Source: UBA1672 sp964587815
GTDB taxonomy: Bacteria; Pseudomonadota; Alphaproteobacteria; Micavibrionales; Micavibrionaceae
DNA: 20,622 nt
Assembly (NCBI GenBank): GCA_964587815.1
Contig: CAZPMH010000029.1
Span: forward strand, 1 to 20,622
Direction: 5' to 3'
Shown: in pieces, positions 16,060 through 20,622 of the stretch
How the letters are laid out: each line of letters begins with the position of its first letter
Position numbering within the stretch: position 1 is the stretch's first letter
Translations under genes and position numbers: made by a program
The notes under the pieces: generated by a model
What the model saw: only the letters and a program-made list of their open reading frames with translations
Told to the model about the DNA's origin: nothing
The model's database searches: none

Positions 16060-16638
16060 TTAATTGTCTTGATGATGCTTTAATTTATTTAACAACGATT
16101 TTACCAAAAAGGGGTTAATTGCCTCTTTAGGCAAATTTTCTAAAAATGCAAAATCATATTCTAATTCATCATCCTTAAAAGTGTGATCCAACAGAAAAAG
16201 GACAGCTTCATTAAGCAATTTCGAATCTCTTTCTCTTACGGCAAATCTAGCCAGTTCATTATAAGCATAACCGACCATAGAAGGTTGTTGCTCAAGTGCT
16301 AGATTAATTGAAGATCTCATTAGCTGGTAGCTATAACTCTTGCTCTCAGCAGAACGCGATAAGTGATGAGCCAGAGAAATTAGAAACTCAATCCTGTTTG
16401 GAAACAAATCAACACGTTCACGAAGCGTCGTATCATACTCCTGTGACATATCGTAAAGTAAATATTCACTTACAAGCAGGCTCGTTAACTCTGCTTTCTT
16501 ATCTAAGTCTACTGTACTTTGTAAAGCGCCTAATAAATAAGAAACGCTTGGAGGAATATCGTCTCCCAACCGTCTCAAGCCGTAATTTAAACGAATCTTC
16601 TTTAATTCATCAATAATAACTGAATCTTCGCTTATCAT
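16060..16638 (-). CDS. Unknown helical-repeat-like protein in an AT-rich insert
   Basis: 192 residues, no signal peptide or membrane segment. The sequence is almost all helix (long Leu/Ala/Glu-rich stretches, for example ELTSLLVSEYLLYDMSQEY and VGYAYNELARFAVRERDSKLLNEAVLFLL), suggesting TPR-like or other alpha-solenoid repeats. I do not recognise the family. Its GC content is roughly 35 percent against about 50 percent in the CNNM gene and about 60 percent in the adjacent autotransporter end, pointing to separate origin by transfer. No clear Shine-Dalgarno precedes the ATG; the only upstream ORF on this strand before the CNNM gene is a 30-codon frame ending 5 nt before it. An immunity protein or accessory factor is conceivable, but nothing in the sequence shows it. 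Confidence 0.65.
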   Translation of the reverse strand: MISEDSVIIDELKKIRLNYGLRRLGDDIPPSVSYLLGALQSTVDLDKKAELTSLLVSEYLLYDMSQEYDTTLRERVDLFPNRIEFLISLAHHLSRSAESKSYSYQLMRSSINLALEQQPSMVGYAYNELARFAVRERDSKLLNEAVLFLLDHTFKDDELEYDFAFLENLPKEAINPFLVKSLLNKLKHHQDN

Positions 16639-16643
16639 AGTTT

Positions 16644-16736
16644 TTACTTATTAGGGTTATATGAACTTTCAGCGTCTGCCTCTTCCCAAGGTATCGGAGA
16701 ATTGTCTGTTGTATTTGACCAACAAGATACATACAT
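16644..16736 (-). CDS. Possible 30-codon small ORF upstream of the AT-rich gene
   Basis: A frame from ATG at 16736 to TAA at 16644 encodes 30 residues containing NSPIPWEEADAESSYNPNK, which looks more like genuine protein than random translation (Trp, Pro, mixed charges). It has no clear Shine-Dalgarno. It is in the same frame as, and immediately after, the CNNM stop at 16749, so it could also be the residual C-terminus of a displaced gene. Its stop lies 5 nt from the start of the 192-residue gene. Kept only as a weak candidate; the 110-bp stretch 16639-16748 holds nothing else visible. Confidence 0.2.
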   Translation of the reverse strand: MYVSCWSNTTDNSPIPWEEADAESSYNPNK

Positions 16737-16748
16737 GCTGCTAACGTT

Positions 16749-17804
16749 CTAAGACAATTTATCGGGGTTGACGCCGATGGCTTTCATGCGTTCGCGCCAT
16801 CTTTGGTTGGCGATGCTTTGCATATCTTCAATCGTGTCCAGTTCGTCTGTAATCTCTAAGCCGAGCAGGGTTTCGATGACGTCTTCCTGAGTGATCAGGC
16901 CTTGGGTTGTGCCGTACTCATCGACGATCAGTGCGATGTGACTTTTTTCTGACATCAGCTTTTTATAGGCTTGGGAGACGCTTAAAGACTGGTCGATCAC
17001 GGGTAGGTCGCGCTTGAACTCTTCGATTTTTGTGTCGAAATCATCTTTGGCTTGGGCGAGCAGTAGGTCCGTTTTCAAAACGTAGCTGGTTATCGCGTTG
17101 GATTTTTTATCAATGATCGGAATGCGCGAGAAAACAGTTTCGGAATGGTCTTTAAAAAAGTCCTTCACGCTGAGCCCTGATGATACGGAAAACATAACGG
17201 TGCGCGGGGTCATGACTTTGCGCACGGAAATGTTTTTCAAGGCCATCAGGTTTGAGACGATGGAATGCTCGCTTTCATCCAGAACGCCTTCTTCTTTTCC
17301 AATCTCGACCATAGCGGTGACTTCGCTGCGGCTGAAGGTGGAGCCGTGCAGGCTGGATTGTGATAGTACGCGGGTGAGTTTTTCGGACATCCACACAATC
17401 GGGTAGAGGGAGATTGTCAGCCAGTCTATCAATGTGCCGAATGTCGGCGCCAGCTGTTTCCAATAGACCGCGCCGAGGGTTTTGGGGATGATCTCACTGA
17501 ACAGCAAGACGAGTATTGTGAGAATGGCTGAGGTTATGCCCAGATATTCATTTCCGAAGACAACGGCGGATTGCGCGCCAACGCCCGCCGCGCCAACCGT
17601 GTGTGCGATGGTGTTCGCCGTTAGGATCGCCGCCAGTGGCCTGTCCAGATTTTTTGTGAGTTTCTGCAGCGTTTTGGTCGATGATTTATCTTTTTTCAAT
17701 GCGGCAATGTATGACGGCCTGACGGAGAGCAACACGGCCTCTGCGATTGAGCAGAAGAACGATACGACGAGTGCGAGTAAAAGATAGAAAATGAGTAATG
17801 ACAT
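16749..17804 (-). CDS. CNNM (DUF21) transmembrane plus CBS-pair protein, CorC/HlyC-type family
   Basis: 351 residues. The CNNM domain occupies about 1-150 with hydrophobic segments near 3-25, 57-80, 88-105 and 122-145 and the hallmark SEIIPKTLG at 103-111. An acidic helix (MVEIGKEEGVLDESEHSIVSNLM) links to a CBS pair at about 197-315 (VMTPRTVMFSV; SRIPIID; HIALIVDEYGTTQGLITQEDVIETLLGLEITDE). Family members are implicated in Mg2+/Co2+ efflux or homeostasis, with the CBS pair sensing nucleotide. The usual C-terminal CorC_HlyC transporter-associated domain is absent: only about 35 residues follow the second CBS. The start is 46 nt downstream of the tRNA-Trp gene on the same strand, and no strong ribosome-binding site is seen. 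Confidence 0.93.
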   Translation of the reverse strand: MSLLIFYLLLALVVSFFCSIAEAVLLSVRPSYIAALKKDKSSTKTLQKLTKNLDRPLAAILTANTIAHTVGAAGVGAQSAVVFGNEYLGITSAILTILVLLFSEIIPKTLGAVYWKQLAPTFGTLIDWLTISLYPIVWMSEKLTRVLSQSSLHGSTFSRSEVTAMVEIGKEEGVLDESEHSIVSNLMALKNISVRKVMTPRTVMFSVSSGLSVKDFFKDHSETVFSRIPIIDKKSNAITSYVLKTDLLLAQAKDDFDTKIEEFKRDLPVIDQSLSVSQAYKKLMSEKSHIALIVDEYGTTQGLITQEDVIETLLGLEITDELDTIEDMQSIANQRWRERMKAIGVNPDKLS

Positions 17805-17850
17805 GACGGACTATAATTTTTCTCTGATTGTGTTTGAAATTTATAGCGCG

Positions 17851-17926
17851 TGGCAGGGGCACCAGGACTCGAACCCGGGACCTACGGATTTGGAATCCGT
17901 TGCTCTACCAACTGAGCTATACCCCT
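17851..17926 (-). tRNA. trnW: tRNA-Trp (anticodon CCA)
   Basis: The minus strand folds as a complete 76-nt cloverleaf: acceptor AGGGGTA pairs with TGCCCCT, discriminator G73 and an encoded CCA; D arm GCTC-AGTTGGTA-GAGC; anticodon stem ACGGA/TCCGT with loop TTCCAAA (anticodon CCA); T arm CCGGG-TTCGAGT-CCTGG. G73 is a normal identity element for bacterial tRNA-Trp. A TATACT lies about 9 nt upstream of the mature 5' end with a TTGAAA 19 nt before it, a poor but possible promoter. The CNNM gene follows directly downstream. Confidence 0.97.
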
Positions 17927-17986
17927 ACAGATTTAGTATAGACAGTCATACACTAAATATTTCAATTTTGTAAAGCGTCTAGGGCT

Positions 17987-18778
17987 CTATGCTGCGTTTA
18001 AAATTTGTTTTCTCATGGCGAAGAAGTCTTGTTGTGCGTTGATGGCGTAGGTTTTTGGTAGGGTTTTGTAGTTGCCGAGTGTTTTTACGACATGCTCCCA
18101 TCCTGCTTTTTCTGCCAGATCAAAGGCTTGCAATCCTTTTTCAATGCGCTCGTCTTTATTCGCAAAATTTTTGAAGTAGAGTTTCGTTGTCTTTGGGAAA
18201 TATTTTAACCCTATCGGCGGTCTTAGCACTAAGAATTTTATAAATGGCCAATCCAGTTTTTTTACGGCTGCGGCTACTGCATCGCTAACTACGTCTTTTT
18301 GTTCCCAACGAAATAGCGCTTCATAGAGAGCTCTTTTTTCTTCTGAAGTCTGCTGTTTCTTTTCTTTACGATCCGTGTGGCATTTGACGAGAAGCGAAAC
18401 CAAATTATGCGGGAATACGTCCTGTGCTATGTCTGGATGGCGATCTGTGATGTGATAAGCGGCATAACTCTGAACGCAAACCTGTCTGTTAATTTCTCTA
18501 AAGTCTTCGGCTAGTGTTTCGAGGGCGTCTAATTGTTGTCTGCGCTTTTTGGGATTATCGTAATATTGCAGGGCGCAAATTTTCCCTATTGTTTGTCCGC
18601 GTTCAAAATGTATTTTCCCCCACAATGCGCCGTGAGCAGCGATGAGAGGAAAAATGTTATTTCCGCCGGAATGCTGATACATGTGAAAATAAGTACGTGC
18701 CCTTTGTTCCAAATCTGTGGTGAGACCCGCGAGGAGAGTGGCTTCTTTATGAATATTGCTGTAGCTTTTACTTAACAT
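17987..18778 (-). CDS. Unknown cytoplasmic protein divergent from an ArsR-type regulator
   Basis: 263 residues, helical, basic, with no signal peptide or membrane segment. I do not recognise a named domain. Distinct segments are GGNNIFPLIAAHGALWGKIHFERG at 38-61, YAAYHITDRHPDIAQDVFPHNLVSLLVKCH in the middle (several His that could bind a metal, though no standard motif), and a C-terminal half with LDWPFIKFLVLRPPIGLKYFPKTTKL. AAGGA about 8 nt before the ATG supports the start at 18778. The gene is divergent from the ArsR-family gene across 109 bp containing repeated GCTAATTA motifs, so it is the obvious candidate target of that regulator. A TTGACT on the minus strand at 18846-18841 could be its -35 box. 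Confidence 0.75.
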   Translation of the reverse strand: MLSKSYSNIHKEATLLAGLTTDLEQRARTYFHMYQHSGGNNIFPLIAAHGALWGKIHFERGQTIGKICALQYYDNPKKRRQQLDALETLAEDFREINRQVCVQSYAAYHITDRHPDIAQDVFPHNLVSLLVKCHTDRKEKKQQTSEEKRALYEALFRWEQKDVVSDAVAAAVKKLDWPFIKFLVLRPPIGLKYFPKTTKLYFKNFANKDERIEKGLQAFDLAEKAGWEHVVKTLGNYKTLPKTYAINAQQDFFAMRKQILNAA

Positions 18779-18802
18779 AGGGCGTATCCTTTTGTTATAC
18801 TG

Positions 18803-18873
18803 TTAGCTAATAGGCTAATTACTAGCATGATTCTTTGTTTAGTCAATAGGCTAATTAGTCAAAAAGCTAATTA
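18803..18873. promoter_or_regulatory. Repeated GCTAATTA operator array between the divergent genes
   Basis: AATAGGCTAATTA occurs twice exactly (18809-18821 and 18845-18857, 36 bp apart) and a third copy reads AAAAGCTAATTA (18862-18873). The first copy is extended on its left by TTAGCT, giving an imperfect dyad TTAGC-taatag-GCTAA at 18803-18818. The array fills most of the 109-bp gap between the 263-residue gene and the ArsR gene, as expected for an autoregulating winged-helix repressor. Confidence 0.6.
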
Positions 18874-18887
18874 ATTATGAGGTTTTT

Positions 18888-19202
18888 GTGTCTATAAAAC
18901 GTATTTCAGAAGTTTTGGAATGGAAGGAAATGGTCTTTCAGGCGTTGTCGTCTCGTGTGCGTCGCACGATTTTGGCGCATTTGTCTGACGGGAGTATGAC
19001 GGCAGGAGAGATTGCTGAACATTTTGATATCAGTAAGCCATCGCTTTCGAAACATCTAAGCATTCTGGAGAATGCCGGATTAATCACAAGCGAGAAAAAA
19101 GGGCAATTTGTTCACTACACGCTTGTTCCTGATAATCTGGTCAATACGTTGCATGGCTTTATGCAAGAGGTTTGTCCGACGGCACGAAAGATCAAAAAAT
19201 AA
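18888..19202 (+). CDS. ArsR/SmtB-family winged-helix transcriptional regulator
   Basis: 104 residues, typical for the family. The winged helix is clear: LSSRVRRTILAHLSDGSMTAGEIAEHFDISKPSLSKHLSILENAGLI at 20-66 with recognition helix near 49-62, then a beta wing (SEKKGQFVHYTLVP at 68-81). There is no ELCVCD or other cysteine metal site; the only Cys is at 96, so metal sensing is unlikely, and it resembles the SdpR-like autorepressors. The start is GTG at 18888, supported by GAGG 5 nt upstream. It probably binds the GCTAATTA array just upstream and controls itself and the divergent 263-residue gene. Confidence 0.9.
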   Translation: MSIKRISEVLEWKEMVFQALSSRVRRTILAHLSDGSMTAGEIAEHFDISKPSLSKHLSILENAGLITSEKKGQFVHYTLVPDNLVNTLHGFMQEVCPTARKIKK

Positions 19203-19262
19203 TAAAGGCTTTCGCTTGATTTTTGGATGTAAAGCGGATAATTGATTAAAGACTTACAGAGC

Positions 19263-19336
19263 GCGGGCGTAGTTCAATGGTAGAACGTCAGCCTTCCAAG
19301 CTGAATATGCCGGTTCGATCCCGGTCGCCCGCTCCA
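19263..19336 (+). tRNA. trnG: tRNA-Gly (anticodon TCC)
   Basis: A complete 74-nt tRNA: acceptor GCGGGCG pairs with CGCCCGC, T discriminator and encoded CCA; D arm GTTC-AATGGTA-GAAC; anticodon stem TCAGC/GCTGA with loop CTTCCAA (anticodon TCC, reading GGA and GGG codons); T arm CCGG-TTCGATC-CCGG. TTGATT at 19216-19221 and GATAAT at 19237-19242 may be a weak promoter. Its 3' end is 2 nt from the stop codon of the convergent glycosyltransferase gene. Confidence 0.97.
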
Positions 19337-19338
19337 GC

Positions 19339-20367
19339 TTATTTTTCTAAAATCTTCTCATATAATTCCAAGACGTTCTTTTTGAAGACGTCGCGCGTGA
19401 AGCCGTCCTGATATGACTTTAGGCCGTTTTTGACCATTTGATCGGCGAGAGCTTTGTCGGTGATAACGCGGTTTATGGCTTCGCTTAAGCCTTTTACATC
19501 GTCGATTTCGACGAGCAGGCCATCTTGTTCGTGGGTGACGTAGGCTTTTGGTCCTTGTGATTTTGCGGCGATGAGCGGTTTTTCCGTGCCCCAGGCTTCG
19601 ATTACAACCGCGCCGAACGGTTCATAGCGAGAGGGGAAAACGCAGACATCGCAGGTAGCAAGCAGGTCTTCGCGATCAGTGCGCCAGCCGAGGAATCGGA
19701 CGCGGTTTTCTAATTCTAGCTCTTTCATTTGCGCTTTTAATTCTTGTTCGAGCGGACCTGATCCTGCGATCCAGAGGTAAGCTTCGGGTACGTCGATAAG
19801 GGATTTGAGCAAGACATCCAAGCCTTTTTTGACATGCAGGCGCGCGAGGGCGAGTAAAAGGGGTGCATCTTCGGGTGTGTCAAAGTCTGCACGATTTAGA
19901 GGCGTTCCCTTTTCGAATTCGGCATAGATATGGAGGAGGTGGGCGTTTTGCTCGGCGACGCCCTGTTCCTTTATGTGCCTTACGATGTCGCGGCTGACGC
20001 CTGCATGGTGGGTGCAGTGTTTGAATCGTTCGGGCTTGTAATACCCGCCATACCAGCCGAGATTGACGTGATTACCACTTTGGGAGAATGCGCCTGCGCG
20101 CCCCATCCAGTGGTGGACGATATCAGGTTGAAAATCTTTGATTTGTTTGTTGATTGTACGGCTGGTCGGAAACGGCCATATATTCGAGAAACCCGCTGTT
20201 TCTAATGGGATGTTATGTTTTTTGATCGTGTCGATTTTATGTTGATTGTTCGGGCGTGTGATAACGCGTTGTTCGCACGTTGTTTCTGCCAGTGCTTCGA
20301 TTGCATCAATGAAGAATGTTTCTGCGCCGCCGACATCAGCGCCGGCCATGATATGAAGGATTTTCAT
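19339..20367 (-). CDS. Glycosyltransferase family 4 (GT-B fold)
   Basis: 342 residues from the ATG at 20367 (MKILHIMAGADVGGAETF, a classic GT4 N-terminus with the GG loop). An in-frame ATG at 20391 would add 8 residues (MKRALLRH) that do not fit the fold. The N-terminal Rossmann domain spans about 1-165. The C-terminal sugar-nucleotide-binding domain has ALARLHVKKGLDVLL at 173-187 (Arg176 and Lys181 phosphate contacts), IAGSGPLEQEL at 200-210, and the EX7E motif EPFGAVVIE at 249-257. It transfers a sugar from a nucleotide-sugar with retention, probably to a surface glycan or lipid; donor and acceptor are not readable. No other glycan genes are in the window. The 3' end abuts tRNA-Gly. Confidence 0.9.
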   Translation of the reverse strand: MKILHIMAGADVGGAETFFIDAIEALAETTCEQRVITRPNNQHKIDTIKKHNIPLETAGFSNIWPFPTSRTINKQIKDFQPDIVHHWMGRAGAFSQSGNHVNLGWYGGYYKPERFKHCTHHAGVSRDIVRHIKEQGVAEQNAHLLHIYAEFEKGTPLNRADFDTPEDAPLLLALARLHVKKGLDVLLKSLIDVPEAYLWIAGSGPLEQELKAQMKELELENRVRFLGWRTDREDLLATCDVCVFPSRYEPFGAVVIEAWGTEKPLIAAKSQGPKAYVTHEQDGLLVEIDDVKGLSEAINRVITDKALADQMVKNGLKSYQDGFTRDVFKKNVLELYEKILEK

Positions 20368-20390
20368 GTGTCTTAAAAGTGCCCGTTTCA

Positions 20391-20406
20391 TTCCGATCGT
20401 TCGGAA
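20391..20406. promoter_or_regulatory. Inverted repeat TTCCGA-TCGT-TCGGAA between glycosyltransferase and tuf
   Basis: Perfect 6-bp arms (20391-20396 and 20401-20406) with a 4-nt spacer lie just upstream of the glycosyltransferase start. It could be an operator for that gene or a short hairpin in its leader; no T run follows on either strand, so it is not an obvious terminator. Confidence 0.35.
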
Positions 20407-20506
20407 ATTTTTACTTTATTTTTGCGCTTTACGATAGGGGAGAGGCTAAAATTTTTATTTTGGGTTCTTTTCATGCAAGATTTTGATAAAAATACGCAAA
20501 TAGCCA

Positions 20507-20535
20507 TTGACTTTACAGCGCGGGTTTCCTACACC
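20507..20535 (+). promoter_or_regulatory. Possible sigma-70 promoter of tuf
   Basis: TTGACT at 20507-20512 is a strong -35 match, followed after 17 bp by TACACC at 20530-20535, a poor -10. A start near 20542 would give a leader of about 45 nt with AAGGAG before the tuf ATG. The spacing and the -35 support it; the -10 does not. Confidence 0.35.
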
Positions 20536-20587
20536 AATGCAATGGTTTTGCCGTAAATGGCACAGAATTAAAGAAGGAGCATTTTAG

Positions 20588-20622
20588 ATGTCGAAGGAAA
20601 AGTTTGAGCGGACAAAGCCGCA
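20588..20622 (+). CDS. tuf: Translation elongation factor Tu, first 11 codons, cut by window edge
   Basis: The frame from the ATG at 20588 reads MSKEKFERTKP to the window end, matching the highly conserved EF-Tu N-terminus (M-A/S-KEKFERTKPH). EF-Tu is the GTPase that delivers aminoacyl-tRNA to the ribosome. AAGGAG lies 8 nt upstream (20574-20579), which is strong and consistent with high expression. Only 35 nt are present, so the G domain cannot be checked. Whether this is the only tuf copy cannot be told; the usual alphaproteobacterial tuf / tRNA-Trp / secE neighbourhood is not seen upstream. Confidence 0.9.
   Translation, partial: MSKEKFERTKP

Noticed and set aside
16749..17926. Expected secE-nusG genes after tRNA-Trp
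   Set aside because: The gene downstream of tRNA-Trp is a CNNM/CBS protein; no SecE or NusG sequence is in the window.
18803..18873. GCTAATTA repeats considered as a CRISPR or plasmid iteron array
   Set aside because: Only three short copies with uneven spacing (36 and 16 bp), in a divergent promoter beside a DNA-binding regulator; operator sites explain them better.
20368..20391. Upstream in-frame ATG of the glycosyltransferase
   Set aside because: The extra eight residues (MKRALLRH) precede the conserved GT4 start MKILHIMAG and overlap an inverted repeat; no better ribosome-binding site is present.
20474..20555. 27-codon frame (MQDFDKNTQIAIDF...) upstream of tuf
   Set aside because: No ribosome-binding site, very short, and it covers the probable tuf promoter.

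Overview
The window looks like chromosomal DNA of a Gram-negative proteobacterium, most likely an alphaproteobacterium of moderate GC (mid-to-upper 40s percent, judged by eye). The Gram-negative call rests on an outer-membrane porin, an inverse-autotransporter barrel, periplasmic signal peptides and a glutathione-dependent formaldehyde pathway. The class-level placement is inference. About twenty genes are visible, including two tRNA genes and two genes cut by the window edges.

Region 1 (1-2019, minus strand): the first 493 residues of a nonribosomal peptide synthetase (one condensation domain, then the very start of an adenylation domain), preceded by a small four-helix membrane protein. Region 2 (2145-5119, plus strand): a phosphate-selective-type porin with an N-terminal coiled coil, a membrane-anchored alpha/beta hydrolase, a periplasmic DUF2147 protein with its own extended -10 promoter, and a clear rho-independent terminator. 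Region 3 (5199-11545): S-(hydroxymethyl)glutathione dehydrogenase and S-formylglutathione hydrolase (formaldehyde to formate), a DUF2177 membrane protein, a DJ-1/PfpI protein with the residues of Hsp31-type glyoxalase III, an old-yellow-enzyme ene-reductase, a YahK-type NADP alcohol dehydrogenase and AlkA 3-methyladenine glycosylase. Together these look like a neighbourhood for clearing reactive electrophiles (formaldehyde, methylglyoxal, enones, aldehydes) and repairing the alkylation they cause. Five separate genes fit that theme, but no common regulator is visible.

Region 4 (11549-16059): a 471-residue cytoplasmic protein of unknown function, placed 3 nt upstream of alkA in the same direction, is divergent from a 916-residue inverse autotransporter (intimin/invasin class). 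The autotransporter has a SPOR-like periplasmic domain, a barrel, one Ig-like domain and a lectin-like end. The intergenic gap holds a perfect 16-bp palindrome and a longer dyad. The passenger half of the autotransporter is clearly GC-richer than the barrel half. Region 5 (16060-17926, minus strand): an AT-rich orphan gene (192 residues) with a possible 30-codon gene just upstream, then a CNNM/CBS transporter-type protein and tRNA-Trp. Region 6 (17987-20622): an unknown 263-residue protein divergent from an ArsR-type regulator across an array of GCTAATTA repeats, tRNA-Gly, a GT4 glycosyltransferase whose stop codon lies 2 nt from the tRNA, and the first 11 codons of tuf (EF-Tu).

No CRISPR array, insertion sequence, integrase or phage gene was seen. 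No demonstrably new system is present. The candidates most worth checking are the unknown protein coupled to alkA, the ArsR/263-residue divergent pair with its repeated operators, the composite inverse autotransporter, and the AT-rich orphan locus.
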